Below are positions 18,389 to 27,646 of a stretch of 64,000 bases of DNA, piece by piece. Source of the stretch: Streptomyces sp. NBC_01268 (GTDB lineage Bacteria; Actinomycetota; Actinomycetes; Streptomycetales; Streptomycetaceae); NCBI RefSeq assembly GCF_036240795.1, contig NZ_CP108454.1, positions 1,364,001-1,428,000 of the forward strand, written 5' to 3'. The translations under genes and the position numbers were made by a program. Every line of letters starts with the position of its first letter. Position 1 is the stretch's first letter. The notes under the pieces were generated by a model. The model worked only from the letters and a program-made list of their open reading frames with translations. It searched no databases and was not told where the DNA came from.

Positions 18389-18713
18389 CACTCCCGCGTG
18401 TCGTGTCGAGGGCCGCACGGGGCACGGAAACCGCAGAAACCCTCCCCCGTTCGGCGTAGTCGACGAATCGACATGAAGCGCAGGCGAGTTGCGCAACAGG
18501 AGTACGCATCTGGCGGAATCGGGCGTTCCGTCGCAGGTGCGGGGCTCATCGGCCAAACCTCCGAAGATCAAGAAACCCGACTGTCCACCCGTATGGATCA
18601 GTCGTGAGGAGCCTCACATATCGCCGTTTCAGCTCGGATTTCGCCCTGGATGTAGGTCAAGATCCTCGACGACGACAAGCCCCCGCCACCCACGGCGGGG
18701 CGGTCCGGGCGGA
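18389..18713. other. Non-coding stretch, lower GC
   Basis: 325 bp between the small gene and the riboswitch. I see no convincing gene and no strong hairpin. Base composition is visibly less GC-rich than in the flanking genes. It should hold the promoter for the riboswitch-NlpC/P60 transcript. Confidence 0.5.
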
Positions 18714-18889
18714 CGCCGAGTCCTGCCGCTGTCCCGGACGTCTGGTCGACAGGAGTGGATCGGCAGGAGTGGAGGACCCGAGCAGTACGGGGCGTTCGCG
18801 CAGTGTGCGGACGTTCCTTGGGGTGAAGCCGCAGCCGCGGCCGGGCATCTTCGCCTGCCCGAACCCGACAGGTCATCCTTCACAGGCGG
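18714..18889 (+). promoter_or_regulatory. ydaO/yuaA-type cyclic-di-AMP riboswitch (probable)
   Basis: Conserved blocks of this class appear in the right order: CGCCGA opening the outer stem (18,714), GGAGGACCC (about 18,772-18,780), TTGGGGTGAAGCC (from about 18,818), GGGCAT, CCCGAACCCGACAGGTCA, and the closing CACAGGCG. These match the family pattern GGGGACCC ... TTGGGGTGAATCC ... CCCGAATCCGTCAGCTAACCTCGTAGGCG with a few substitutions. It lies just upstream of an NlpC/P60 cell-wall hydrolase, the classical actinobacterial target. In that context the c-di-AMP-bound form lowers expression. Confidence 0.8.
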
Positions 18890-18906
18890 CTGACGAAGGG
18901 TTGCGC

Positions 18907-19383
18907 ATGACTGCGCAGATTCATGTCCCGTCCCTGCTGTCCCGGGCCGGAGCCGTCTCGGCTCTCACCCTCGCCGCCGTCGGCGGCACGCTGCTCGCCC
19001 CAGGAGCGGCGCCGGAGGCCCAGGCCGCGACGTCCTACGCCAACAAGGCCTTGAACGTCGCCGCCTCGAAGAAGGGATCGCCCTACAGGTACGGAGCCTC
19101 GGGGCCCGGCCGTTTCGACTGCTCGGGCCTCACGCTCTACTCGTACAAGAAGGCGGGCAAGACGCTGCCCCGCACCGCGCAGCAGCAGTACAACAAGACC
19201 CGGCACATCTCGGCGGCCGGTCGTCAGAAGGGGGACCTGGTCTTCTTCCATTCCGGCGGAAGGGTGTACCACGTCGGAATCTACGCGGGTAACAACAAGA
19301 TCTGGCACTCGCCGAAGACCGGCTCATGGGTGAAGCTGGACAAGATCTGGAGCTCCAAGGTCCTCTACGGCCGCGTCCGCTGA
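18907..19383 (+). CDS. Secreted NlpC/P60 family cell-wall hydrolase
   Basis: 158 residues. The Sec signal peptide spans about residues 1-40 (LLSRAGAVSALTLAAVGGTLLAPGAAPEAQAA). A single NlpC/P60 domain follows, with the catalytic Cys in GRFDCSGLTLYSYKKAG, the His in RVYHVGIYAGN, and the third polar residue expected at IWHSPK. It should cleave D-gamma-glutamyl-diamino acid bonds in peptidoglycan stem peptides outside the cell. It lacks any extra LysM, SH3 or coiled-coil domain. The ATG at 18,907 has GAAGGG 6 nt upstream. Control by the riboswitch upstream is inferred. Confidence 0.93.
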   Translation: MTAQIHVPSLLSRAGAVSALTLAAVGGTLLAPGAAPEAQAATSYANKALNVAASKKGSPYRYGASGPGRFDCSGLTLYSYKKAGKTLPRTAQQQYNKTRHISAAGRQKGDLVFFHSGGRVYHVGIYAGNNKIWHSPKTGSWVKLDKIWSSKVLYGRVR

Positions 19384-19436
19384 CGGGCGGACCCGCCGCA
19401 CCCGCGCATCGGCCTGATCAGCTGATGCGCTGAACC

Positions 19437-19468
19437 CCGTGGGTGCCGTGCGTGCACCGCACCCACGG
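19437..19468 (+). terminator. Terminator hairpin after NlpC/P60 gene
   Basis: CCGTGGGTGC (19,437-19,446) pairs perfectly with GCACCCACGG (19,459-19,468), with a 12-nt loop. A second stem GGGAGGAG/CTCCTCCC (19,489-19,496 and 19,519-19,526) follows before the convergent ATPase gene. Confidence 0.65.
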
Positions 19469-19540
19469 ATCGCGCCGCACGACGGTGCGGGAGGAGCGCC
19501 CGGTGGCGCCGCCGGCCCCTCCTCCCGCCCGGCACTCTCC

Positions 19541-19972
19541 TTACGCGGCGTGCGCCGCGGGCCAGGGCAGCCTGATCCAGACCGTCTTGCCGCCCTCCTC
19601 CGTGGGCGTCACCGTGAGCCGCCCACCCGCCTCCGCGGCCAGATAGCGGATGATCACCATGCCCCGCCCGTTGTCCTGCTGCACCGCGGCGGGCAGCCGC
19701 CGCGGCCAGCGCGGATGGCTGTCGGTCACCCCGATGCGCAACTGCTCGTCGCGCTCCAGGCGGACGTCGACCGTGAAGGTCGGCGACTGGCCGAAGGTGT
19801 GCTGCACGGCGTTGGTCGCCAGCTCCGAGACGATCAGGCGTACCGTGTCCGCGATGTCGTCCGCGTCGTCGAGCCCCCAGGCCCCGAGGACCTCGGCGAC
19901 GTACCGCCGGGCGGCCGGCACCGACGCGGGATCGCTCGGCAGCGTGACGGTTGCTTCCTGGTGATCTGCCAT
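19541..19972 (-). CDS. RsbW-like ATP-binding (anti-sigma/regulatory) protein
   Basis: 143-residue single-domain HATPase_c protein of the large Streptomyces anti-sigma/regulatory kinase family. The N box is IVSELATNAVQHT (about residues 47-59), the G1 box is LRIGVTDSHPRWPRR, and the G2 region is NGRGMVIIRYLAAEAG. Such proteins bind sigma or anti-anti-sigma partners or are stand-alone kinases; no partner is adjacent. The ATG at 19,970-19,972 gives MADHQEATVTLP; the upstream open frame looks non-coding. Confidence 0.9.
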   Translation of the reverse strand: MADHQEATVTLPSDPASVPAARRYVAEVLGAWGLDDADDIADTVRLIVSELATNAVQHTFGQSPTFTVDVRLERDEQLRIGVTDSHPRWPRRLPAAVQQDNGRGMVIIRYLAAEAGGRLTVTPTEEGGKTVWIRLPWPAAHAA

Positions 19973-20139
19973 GGCGACGCTGTCCCTTTCCCACCGGGCC
20001 CGGCCCCGGATTGCGCTGCGCGCCAGACTGCCACCGATCGCGCCGCCCTGGGTGGCGATCGACCAAGATATGCGGATATCTGTCGCCCGATGCGGTGAAC
20101 GGTGCGACGGGCGACCGGACAAGCGTGCGTGACCCGCGG

Positions 20140-21360
20140 TCAGACCGCGTCCCGCCCCGCCTCCACCGCGCCGGCCGGTGCCGTTCGCAGGATCGTCTCG
20201 ACGGCCCGCTCGATCTGCCCGTCCGTGAGGTCCGCGCGCGCGGTCAGCCGCAGGCGCGAGATGCCGTCCGGGACCGACGGCGGCCGGAAGCAGCCGACGC
20301 CGAGACCCAGTTCACGGCAGTCCGCCGCCCACCGCAGCGCCTCCTGCGGCCCGGGGGCGCGCACCGAGACCACGGCCGCGTCCGGGCGGGCGGCGGTCAG
20401 CCCCGCCCCGGTGAGCAGCGCGTGCAGGCGCTCCGCGACGCCGCGGGCCCGGGCGGCGAGCCCCGGCTCGGCGGCGATCAGCCGCAGGCTCGCGAGGGCG
20501 CCGCCCGCGGCGGCCGGGGCGAGCCCCGTGTCGAAGATGAAGGTGCGGGCCGCGTTGACCAGGTGCTCGATGACCCGGGCCGGGCCGAGGACCGCGCCGC
20601 CCTGGCTGCCGAGGGACTTGGAGAGGGTGAGGGTGGCGACGACGTCCGGGTCGCCCGCGAGCCCCGCCCCGTGGAGCGCGCCGCGCCCGCCCTCGCCCAG
20701 GACGCCGAAGCCGTGGGCGTCGTCGACGACCAGGCCCGCGCCGTGCGCCCGGCAGACCGCGGCCAGCTCGGCGAGCGGCGCCCGGTCGCCGTCCACGGAG
20801 AAGACGGAGTCGCTGACGGCCAGCGCCCGGCGGCCCGGGTGGGCGCCCAGGGTCTTGGCGACGGCCTCGGGGTCGGCGTGCGGGACCACGGCCGTCTCGG
20901 CGCGCGCCAGGCGGCAGCCGTCCACGATCGAGGCGTGGTTGGCGGCGTCGGAGACGATCAGCCCGTCGCGGGCGGAGAGCGCGGTCAGCGCGGCCAGGTT
21001 GGCGGTGTAGCCGGAGGAGAAGACCAGCGCGGCCTCGAAGCCGCTGAACTCGGCGAGTTCGCGTTCCAGGCGCGCGTGCAGCCGGGTGGAGCCGGTGACG
21101 AGCCGCGAGCCAGTGGAGCCCGCGCCCCAGCGGCGGGCCGCCTCGGCCGCCGCCTCGGTGATCTCCGGCCGTCGGGTCAGCCCGAGGTAGTCGTTGCCCG
21201 CCAGGTCGAGCAGCTCGGACTCGGCGGCCCGGGGGCGCAGCGTACGCGCCAGACCCGCCTGCTCGCGCTGCCGTGCCGCGGTGTCCGTCCAGTCGAAGGC
21301 GGCCGTGCGCGGGTCCCGCCCGGTGCTCGGGTCCTGCGGGTCCTCGGCGTACGGCGGCAT
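20140..21360 (-). CDS. bioF: 8-amino-7-oxononanoate synthase
   Basis: PLP enzyme, 406 residues, condensing pimeloyl-thioester and alanine, the first committed step of the biotin ring pathway. Seen: [16 protein letters not shown] near residue 51, [54 protein letters not shown] (PLP Asp and His), and [11 protein letters not shown], where the Lys forms the Schiff base. It is divergent from bioB, sharing 142 bp. The N-terminal 25 residues are variable, so the exact start may be later. Confidence 0.95.
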   Translation of the reverse strand: MPPYAEDPQDPSTGRDPRTAAFDWTDTAARQREQAGLARTLRPRAAESELLDLAGNDYLGLTRRPEITEAAAEAARRWGAGSTGSRLVTGSTRLHARLERELAEFSGFEAALVFSSGYTANLAALTALSARDGLIVSDAANHASIVDGCRLARAETAVVPHADPEAVAKTLGAHPGRRALAVSDSVFSVDGDRAPLAELAAVCRAHGAGLVVDDAHGFGVLGEGGRGALHGAGLAGDPDVVATLTLSKSLGSQGGAVLGPARVIEHLVNAARTFIFDTGLAPAAAGGALASLRLIAAEPGLAARARGVAERLHALLTGAGLTAARPDAAVVSVRAPGPQEALRWAADCRELGLGVGCFRPPSVPDGISRLRLTARADLTDGQIERAVETILRTAPAGAVEAGRDAV

Positions 21361-21436
21361 GGCGGATCCTTTTGTAGGCAGCGCACAGACCCTAACCGTC
21401 CCGGGCCGAGGTCAGGGTGTGGCCATACACACACCT

Positions 21437-21452
21437 CAAACGGCGTCGTTTG
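21437..21452. promoter_or_regulatory. Palindrome in the bioF/bioB divergent promoter
   Basis: CAAACG-GCGT-CGTTTG, a perfect inverted repeat with 6-bp arms, sits 51 bp before bioB and 77 bp before bioF. It is a candidate operator for a biotin-responsive repressor. No BirA-like or BioQ regulator is encoded in the window. Confidence 0.5.
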
Positions 21453-21502
21453 TTCAGATCCTCCTTGGCCGAGGGGCGTGCGGTACGCCAGGATCAGCGC
21501 TT

Positions 21503-22729
21503 ATGGACCTGCTGAACACGCTGGTGGACAAGGGGCTGCGGCGCGAGTCGCCGAGCCGCGAAGAAGCGCTCGCCGTACTGGCGACCTCCGACGACGACCT
21601 GCTCGATGTGGTGGCCGCTGCCGGCAAGGTGCGCCGTCAGTGGTTCGGGCGGCGGGTGAAGCTCAACTATCTGGTCAATCTGAAGTCCGGCCTGTGCCCC
21701 GAGGACTGCTCGTACTGTTCGCAGCGGCTCGGCTCCACGGCGGGGATCCTCAAGTACACGTGGCTGAAGCCCGACGAGGCCTCCGCGGCGGCCGCCGCGG
21801 GCGTCGCGGGCGGCGCGAAGCGGGTCTGCCTGGTGGCGAGCGGACGCGGCCCGACGGACCGTGACGTCGAGCGGGTCGGAAAGACCATCGAGGCCATCAA
21901 GGAGGGGAACGAGGGCGTGGAGGTCTGCGCCTGCCTCGGTCTGCTCTCGGACGGCCAGGCGGAGCGGCTGCGGGAGGCCGGCGCCGACGCGTACAACCAC
22001 AACCTGAACACGTCCGAGGCGACGTACGGGGAGATCACCTCCACCCACACCTACGCGGACCGGGTGGACACCGTGCAGAAGGCGCACGCGGCGGGCCTGT
22101 CCGCCTGCTCGGGCCTCATCGCGGGCATGGGCGAGAGCGACGAGGACCTGGTCGACGTGGTGTTCGCGCTGCGCGAGCTCGACTCGGACTCGGTGCCGGT
22201 CAACTTCCTCATCCCGTTCGAGGGCACCCCGCTGGCCAAGGAGTGGAACCTCACCCCGCAGCGCTGCCTGCGGATCCTCGCGATGGTCCGGTTCGTCTGC
22301 CCGGACGTCGAGGTGCGGATCGCGGGCGGCCGCGAGGTCCATCTGCGCTCGATGCAGCCGCTGGCGCTGAACATCGCCAACTCGATCTTCCTCGGCGACT
22401 ACCTGACCAGCGAGGGCCAGGCCGGCCAGGCCGACCTCGACATGATCGCGGACGCCGGCTTCGAGGTGGAGGGCGCGGGCACGACCACGCTCCCCGCGCA
22501 CCGCGCGGACGCGGTGGCGGCTGCCGCCGCGGCGGGCGGCGGGTGCGGGTCGCACGCGGAGGCGGCCGGCGGCGGCTGCGGCTCGCACGCCTCGGCCGGT
22601 GGCGGCTGCGGACCGTGCGGCGGCGGCCCGGCGTCCGAGGAGCCCGCTGCGGCCTCGTCCGAGGCCAGGACCGACCTGGTGGCCGTGCGCCGCCGGGGCG
22701 CCGGCACGGACCTCGCGCCGAATGCGTAA
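21503..22729 (+). CDS. bioB: Biotin synthase with Cys/His-rich tail
   Basis: Radical SAM enzyme that inserts sulfur into dethiobiotin, 408 residues. The SAM cluster cysteines are C65, C69 and C72 ([10 protein letters not shown]). The second-cluster region carries [16 protein letters not shown] and YNHNLNTSE, then the Arg-bearing [19 protein letters not shown]-terminal extension of about 60 residues, beyond the usual end, holds [22 protein letters not shown] and [10 protein letters not shown] (four extra Cys, two His). The ATG at 21,503 is preceded by AGGATC, a moderate SD. It overlaps bioA by 8 bp. Confidence 0.96.
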   Translation: MDLLNTLVDKGLRRESPSREEALAVLATSDDDLLDVVAAAGKVRRQWFGRRVKLNYLVNLKSGLCPEDCSYCSQRLGSTAGILKYTWLKPDEASAAAAAGVAGGAKRVCLVASGRGPTDRDVERVGKTIEAIKEGNEGVEVCACLGLLSDGQAERLREAGADAYNHNLNTSEATYGEITSTHTYADRVDTVQKAHAAGLSACSGLIAGMGESDEDLVDVVFALRELDSDSVPVNFLIPFEGTPLAKEWNLTPQRCLRILAMVRFVCPDVEVRIAGGREVHLRSMQPLALNIANSIFLGDYLTSEGQAGQADLDMIADAGFEVEGAGTTTLPAHRADAVAAAAAAGGGCGSHAEAAGGGCGSHASAGGGCGPCGGGPASEEPAAASSEARTDLVAVRRRGAGTDLAPNA

Positions 22730-24002
22730 CGACGAACTGCTGGCCCTGGACCGGGCGCACGTCTGGCACCCGTACGGCCCCATGCCGGGCCGTGCGGAGC
22801 CGCTGGTCGTCGACTCCGCGTCCGGGGTACGGCTCCGTCTCGCCGAACCGGCCGAGGGGCGGGCCGAGTTGATCGACGGCATGTCCTCCTGGTGGTCGGC
22901 CATCCACGGCTACAACCACCCCGTCCTGAACGAGGCGGTGCGCGGCCAGCTCGACCGGATGAGCCACGTCATGTTCGGCGGGCTCACCCACGAGCCGGCC
23001 GTCCGGCTCGCCGCGCGCCTGGTGGAGATCACGCCCGAGCCGCTGCGGCACGTCTTCCTCAGCGACTCCGGCTCGGTCTCCGTCGAGGTCGCGGTCAAGA
23101 TGTGCCTCCAGTACTGGCGCTCGGTCGGGCGCCCGGGCAAGCAGCGGCTGCTCACCTGGCGCGGCGGCTACCACGGCGACACGTGGCAGCCGATGTCCGT
23201 GTGCGACCCGCAGGGCGGGATGCACGAGCTGTGGTCCGGCGTCCTGCAGCGCCAGGTCTTCGTCGAAGCGCCGCCGGCCGCGTACGAGGAGTCGTACGCG
23301 GACCTCCTGCGCGAGACGATCGGGCGGCACGCGGACGAACTGGCCGCGGTGATCGTGGAGCCGGTGGTGCAGGGCGCGGGTGGCATGCGCTTCCACTCCG
23401 CCGAATACCTGCGGGTGCTGCGCGAGGCCTGCGACGAGCACGGCGTCCTCCTCGTCTTCGACGAGATCGCGACCGGGTTCGGGCGGACGGGGGCGTTGTT
23501 CGCCGCCGACCACGCCGGGGTCTCGCCGGACGTCATGTGCGTCGGCAAGGCGCTGACCGGCGGCTACCTGTCGATGGCCGCGACGCTCTGCACGAGCCGC
23601 GTCGCCGAGGGCATCTCGCGCGGCGAGGTCCCCGTGCTGGCCCACGGCCCCACCTTCATGGGCAACCCGCTGGCCTCGGCCGTCGCCCTCGCCTCGATCG
23701 ACCTGCTGCTCTCCCAGGACTGGCAGGTCGAGGTGAAGCGCATCGAGGCGGGCCTGCGCGAGGGCCTCGCGGAGGCGGCCGGCCTCCCGGGCGTGCGGGA
23801 CGTCCGCGTCCTCGGCGCGATCGGTGTCGTCCAGCTCGACCACGAGGTCGACATGGCGGCGGCGACGCGGGCGGCGGTCCGGGCGGGGGTGTGGCTCCGT
23901 CCCTTCCGGGACCTGATCTACACGATGCCTCCGTTCGTGACGGGCGACGAGGACGTGAGCCGGATCGCGACCGCGGTCCGCGAAGCCGCCCGAGCCGGCT
24001 GA
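22722..24002 (+). CDS. bioA: Adenosylmethionine-8-amino-7-oxononanoate aminotransferase
   Basis: Class III PLP aminotransferase, 426 residues, converting KAPA to DAPA with SAM as amino donor. Family hallmarks: HVWHPYGPM at the start, [51 protein letters not shown], the PLP motif [17 protein letters not shown], and the Lys in [22 protein letters not shown] is also specific to BioA. The start ATG at 22,722 lies inside the end of bioB (8-bp overlap), so the genes are translationally coupled. Confidence 0.96.
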   Translation: MRNDELLALDRAHVWHPYGPMPGRAEPLVVDSASGVRLRLAEPAEGRAELIDGMSSWWSAIHGYNHPVLNEAVRGQLDRMSHVMFGGLTHEPAVRLAARLVEITPEPLRHVFLSDSGSVSVEVAVKMCLQYWRSVGRPGKQRLLTWRGGYHGDTWQPMSVCDPQGGMHELWSGVLQRQVFVEAPPAAYEESYADLLRETIGRHADELAAVIVEPVVQGAGGMRFHSAEYLRVLREACDEHGVLLVFDEIATGFGRTGALFAADHAGVSPDVMCVGKALTGGYLSMAATLCTSRVAEGISRGEVPVLAHGPTFMGNPLASAVALASIDLLLSQDWQVEVKRIEAGLREGLAEAAGLPGVRDVRVLGAIGVVQLDHEVDMAAATRAAVRAGVWLRPFRDLIYTMPPFVTGDEDVSRIATAVREAARAG

Positions 24003-24138
24003 GCCGGCGGAGTCCCCGGCCCCTGCGCCACGTCCCTCGCCCCACCCACTGCGGGCCGCCACCGCCGGCCCGGACGGGGGTGCGGGCGGGGGCGGGCGGC
24101 CGCCCCTCCCCATGACCATCCTTGAAAGGAACCCCACC

Positions 24139-24879
24139 GTGACCGTCCTCGTCGTCACCGGCACCGGCACCGAGATCGGCAAGACCGTCGTCACCGCCGC
24201 CCTCGCCGCCGCGGCCGCCTCCGCCGGCCGTTCCGTCGCCATGCTGAAGCCCGCGCAGACGGGCGTCGGAAGGGGCGAGGCGGGGGACGTGGACGAGGTG
24301 GGGCGACTGGCGGGGGGCGTCGTGGGGGCTGAGCTCGCGCGGTTCCCGGAGCCGTTGGCGCCGAACACCGCCGCGCGCCGCGCCGGGATGGCTCCGGTCA
24401 CCCCGGCGGAGGTCGCGGAGGCGGCGCGGAAACTGGCGGAGGAGCACGACCTGGTCCTGGTGGAGGGCGCCGGCGGCCTCCTCGTCCGCTTCGACGAGGA
24501 GGGCGGGACGCTCGCCGACGCGGCCCGCCTGCTCGGCGCGCCGGTGCTCGTGGTCGCCCCGGCGGGACTCGGCACGCTCAACTCCGTGGCGCTGACCGGG
24601 GAGGCGCTCCGGGCGCGCGGGATCGAGCAGCTGGGTGTGGTGGTCGGCAGCTGGCCCGAGGAGCCGGACCTGGCGGCGCGGTGCAATCTGGCGGACCTGC
24701 CGCTGGTGGCGGAGGCTCCGCTGCTCGGTGCGGTCCCGGCGGGCGCCGGCGCCCTCGACGCGGCGGAGTTCCGGGCGGCGGCGCCCGGTTGGCTGGCCCC
24801 CGCGCTGGGCGGGAGCTGGGACGCGGAGGCGTTCACCGCGCGGTTCGCCGAGCCGTTCACCGCGGCGCCGGAGGCCTGA
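24139..24879 (+). CDS. bioD: Dethiobiotin synthetase
   Basis: ATP-dependent carboxylase, 246 residues, closing the ureido ring of DAPA. P-loop [20 protein letters not shown] is at residues 6-25. KPAQTGV carries the catalytic Lys, and [14 protein letters not shown] is the second signature. I chose the GTG at 24,139 because GAAAGGA lies 8 nt upstream and the P-loop is then at the normal distance; an ATG nine codons earlier is possible. It is separated from bioA by 136 bp with no strong terminator. Confidence 0.95.
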   Translation: MTVLVVTGTGTEIGKTVVTAALAAAAASAGRSVAMLKPAQTGVGRGEAGDVDEVGRLAGGVVGAELARFPEPLAPNTAARRAGMAPVTPAEVAEAARKLAEEHDLVLVEGAGGLLVRFDEEGGTLADAARLLGAPVLVVAPAGLGTLNSVALTGEALRARGIEQLGVVVGSWPEEPDLAARCNLADLPLVAEAPLLGAVPAGAGALDAAEFRAAAPGWLAPALGGSWDAEAFTARFAEPFTAAPEA

Positions 24880-24898
24880 GCTCCGTACGCTGGCCCGC

Positions 24899-25243
24899 AT
24901 GCGTGCTCATGTTCAGGAGATCGTGTTCGACTGCGCCGACCCGGCCGCCCTCGCCCGCTTCTGGTCGGCGCTCCTCGGCGGGGCCCCGGTCGACCGGAGC
25001 CCCGACTGGTCGTACGTCGATCCGCCGGGGTTCGTGCGGATCGCGTTCCAGCGGGTGCCGGAGGGCAAGGCGGTGAAGAACCGCCTCCACGTGGACGTGG
25101 AGGTGGCCGACCCGGTGGCGGCGGCCGACGAGGTGCTGCCGTGGGGCGCGCGCCGCTCGGGCGGTCCCGTGACGGACGAGCAGGGCACGTTCCAGGTGAT
25201 GCACGACCCGGAGGGCAACGAGTTCTGCTTCGTGACCGGTTGA
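24899..25243 (+). CDS. VOC family (glyoxalase-like) protein
   Basis: 114-residue single-domain VOC protein, close in pattern to the one at 891 (EIVFDCADPAALARFWSALLGG; RIAFQRVPEGKAVKNRLHVDVEVADP; VMHDPEGNEFCFVTG). No reaction can be assigned. It starts 19 bp after the bioD stop; the SD is not obvious. Metal ligands of true glyoxalase I are only partly recognisable (His in RLHVDVEV, Glu in EGNEFCF). Confidence 0.85.
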   Translation: MRAHVQEIVFDCADPAALARFWSALLGGAPVDRSPDWSYVDPPGFVRIAFQRVPEGKAVKNRLHVDVEVADPVAAADEVLPWGARRSGGPVTDEQGTFQVMHDPEGNEFCFVTG

Positions 25244-25264
25244 GGCCGGGCCCGGCCCGGGAGA

Positions 25265-26251
25265 TCAGGCGTCGGCGCGGAAGGTGCGCCGGTACGCCGC
25301 CGGTGTCGTGCGCAGCGCCTCGTGGAAGCGGCGCCGCAGGTTGACCGCCGAGGAGAGGCCGACCCGGTGGGCGATGGTCTCGACGGGCAGGTCGGTCTCC
25401 TCCAGGAGCGCGCGGGTGGCCGCGAGCCGCCGGTCGAGCAGCCAGCGGGCCGGACTGATGCCCAGTTGCTCGGTGAAGCGCCGGGTCAGCGTGCGGCCGG
25501 AGAGCCGCGCGTACGCGGCCATCTCGGCGACGCTGGTCGGCCGGTCGAGCCGCCCGCCGAGCCATTCGAGGAGCGGGGCCAGCGAGTCGGCGACCGGTCC
25601 GGAGGTGGGGAGTTCGGCGTACTGCAGCTGGCAGCCCTCCCGGTGCGGCGGCATCACCATCTGCCGGGCGATCCGCATGGCGTACGCGGCGCCGTGGTCG
25701 CTGCGCACGAGGTGCAGGCACAGGTCCACACCGGCCGCGGATCCGGCGCTGGTCGCCACGTCGCCGTGGTCGACGTACAGCACCCCGGGGTCGACCCGGA
25801 CCCGGGGGAACCGGGCCGCGAGACCGGCGGCCCGGGCCCAGTGGGTGGCGGCCCGCCGGTCGTCGAGCAGCCCGGCCGCGGCGAGCACGAAGGCGCCCGA
25901 GCAGAGCCCGACGATCCGCGCGCCGCGCCGGTGCGCCCGGCGGACCGCCGCGACCACCTCCGGCGACACCTCGGCGTCGTCCGCGTGCTCCCGGCCGGGC
26001 ACCAGCACGGTGTCCGCGCGTTCCAGCGCCTCCAGGCCCTGGGTGACCAGCAGGTCGTAGCCGCTCTGGGTGGGCAGGGGGCCGGGCCGTTCGGCGCAGA
26101 CCTCGAAGGCGTAGCGGGCGGGGATCGCCGGGCCGTGGTCGGCGAACACCTCGGCGGCGCAGGACAGCGGGAAGGCCGACTGCCGGGGCTGCAGCAGGGC
26201 CACCACCCGGTGCGGCGCGCGGGACCTCGGCAGCGGACGGGACGGCGTCAT
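25265..26251 (-). CDS. GlxA/FtrA-type AraC family regulator with DJ-1/PfpI domain
   Basis: 328-residue regulator. The N-terminal half (about 15-180) is a DJ-1/PfpI-like domain with the pseudo-nucleophile elbow VGLCSGAFVLAAAG. The C-terminal 100 residues are an AraC-type double helix-turn-helix (TSVAEMAAYARLSGRTLTRRFTEQLGISPARWLLDRRL and LPVETIAHRVGLSSAVNLRRRFHEALRTTPAAYRR). Its start, ATG at 26,249-26,251, is 60 bp from the divergent MFS gene, so the exporter is the likely target. The ligand is unknown. Confidence 0.92.
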   Translation of the reverse strand: MTPSRPLPRSRAPHRVVALLQPRQSAFPLSCAAEVFADHGPAIPARYAFEVCAERPGPLPTQSGYDLLVTQGLEALERADTVLVPGREHADDAEVSPEVVAAVRRAHRRGARIVGLCSGAFVLAAAGLLDDRRAATHWARAAGLAARFPRVRVDPGVLYVDHGDVATSAGSAAGVDLCLHLVRSDHGAAYAMRIARQMVMPPHREGCQLQYAELPTSGPVADSLAPLLEWLGGRLDRPTSVAEMAAYARLSGRTLTRRFTEQLGISPARWLLDRRLAATRALLEETDLPVETIAHRVGLSSAVNLRRRFHEALRTTPAAYRRTFRADA

Positions 26252-26311
26252 GGCGCGAAAGTACCCCTTCATGTCGGTCAGGACACTGGGAACGGATAAT
26301 TGGTCCAGACC

Positions 26312-27601
26312 ATGATCCCTGCTGTGACCACCACGCAGACACGGCAGCACCCGTCCCCGCCCCCCGTACCGCCCGTCCGGGTCCCTTTGTGGGACCGGCG
26401 CTTCACCCTCTACTTCGCCGCCCGCACCGTCTCGCTGTTCGGCGACGCGATGATGCCGGTGGCCGCCGCGCTCGCCGTCGGCGCGCTCTACGGGATCACC
26501 GGGGCCGGCGTCGTCCTCGGCACCTGGACCGGCACCTTCGTCGTCCTGGTCCTGTTCGGCGGCGTGTTCGCCGACCGCTTCGGCGCCCGCCGGATGATGA
26601 TCGGGGCGGACCTCGCCCGGGTGCTCACGCAGGGGGTGCTCGCGGTCGCGTTCTTCGCCGGGCGGCCGCCGTTCTGGCTGCTCGTCGCCATGGCGGCGCT
26701 GGCGGGCGCGGCGGTCGCGATGTTCCTGCCGGGGGTGAACGGGATGGTCCCGCTGGTCGCCGCCGAACCGCAGCGGGCCAACGCCACCCTCAAGGTGGCG
26801 GACGCCCTCGCCCACCTGCTCGGCCCGGCCCTCGCGGGGCTGCTGATCACGGTGACCGGCGCCGGGACCGTCTACGCGATCGACGCGGGCACCTTCCTGC
26901 TCAGCGCCCTGTGCCTGGGGCTCGTCCGGTTCGCCCCGGCCGTCCCGGCGCACGAGGAGCCGCCGGCCCCCGCGCGTTCGCTCCGGCGCGATCTGCGGCA
27001 GGGCTGGCACGAGTTCCGCTCCCGCACCTGGATGTGGGCGGTGATCCTGATCTGGGTGGTGTACGGCGTCCTGATCTTCGGCCCGCTGGTGCCGCTGAGT
27101 TCGGCGCTGGTCGGCGCCCGGCTCGGCCCGAACGCGTACGGCCTGGCGGTCTCCTTCCTGGGCGTCGGCACGGTGCTCGGCGGGCTGCTCGCGCTGCGGC
27201 TGCGTCCGGCCCGGCCGCTGGCCGCCGGAGCGGGGGCGATGGTGCTGTACACCGTCCTGCCGCTCTGCGTGGCCCTGGACGCCGGACTGCCGCTGCTGCT
27301 CGGGGGCCACGCGGTCGGCGGGGGCGCCCTGGCATTCTGGTCGGTGATGTGGGCGACCAGCGTGCAGACCCACACCCCGCCCGCCGTGCTCAACCGGGTC
27401 AGCGCGTACGAGCTGGCCGGATCGGTGTCGGGGATCGCGCTCGGCCAGATCCTCGCGGGTCCGGCCACCGCGCTGGCCTCCCCCGGACGGCTGATGCTGG
27501 TCTCGGCGGGCACCTGCCTGGCGGGCTGCGCGGCGCTGCTCGCGATCCCGGCGATCCGCGGCCTGCGCCGCGCCGATCCAGCGCGGGACGTGGCAGGCTG
27601 A
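26312..27601 (+). CDS. MFS transporter
   Basis: Inner-membrane major facilitator protein of about 429 residues with close to 12 hydrophobic segments. The between-helix motif GVFADRFGARRMMIGADLAR is the motif-A-like loop of the MFS_3/enterobactin exporter type, and ANATLKVADALAHLLGPALAGLL is typical of the same group. The substrate is unknown; drug or metabolite export is likely by family. It is divergent from the AraC-type regulator. The ATG at 26,312 is chosen; a TTG four codons upstream is open. Confidence 0.9.
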   Translation: MIPAVTTTQTRQHPSPPPVPPVRVPLWDRRFTLYFAARTVSLFGDAMMPVAAALAVGALYGITGAGVVLGTWTGTFVVLVLFGGVFADRFGARRMMIGADLARVLTQGVLAVAFFAGRPPFWLLVAMAALAGAAVAMFLPGVNGMVPLVAAEPQRANATLKVADALAHLLGPALAGLLITVTGAGTVYAIDAGTFLLSALCLGLVRFAPAVPAHEEPPAPARSLRRDLRQGWHEFRSRTWMWAVILIWVVYGVLIFGPLVPLSSALVGARLGPNAYGLAVSFLGVGTVLGGLLALRLRPARPLAAGAGAMVLYTVLPLCVALDAGLPLLLGGHAVGGGALAFWSVMWATSVQTHTPPAVLNRVSAYELAGSVSGIALGQILAGPATALASPGRLMLVSAGTCLAGCAALLAIPAIRGLRRADPARDVAG

Positions 27602-27646
27602 GGGTTCGTCACCCGTCCGGCCGCTCGTCGACCTGGAGGTACCACC

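Noticed and set aside
18398..18893. Small open frames between the ClpP-associated gene and the NlpC/P60 gene
   Set aside because: No SD, no coding-like composition, and they overlap the probable riboswitch.
22251..26342. Very long minus-strand open frame over bioB, bioA and bioD
   Set aside because: Codon pattern is low-complexity (Arg, Pro, Ala), and the plus-strand genes have intact motifs.
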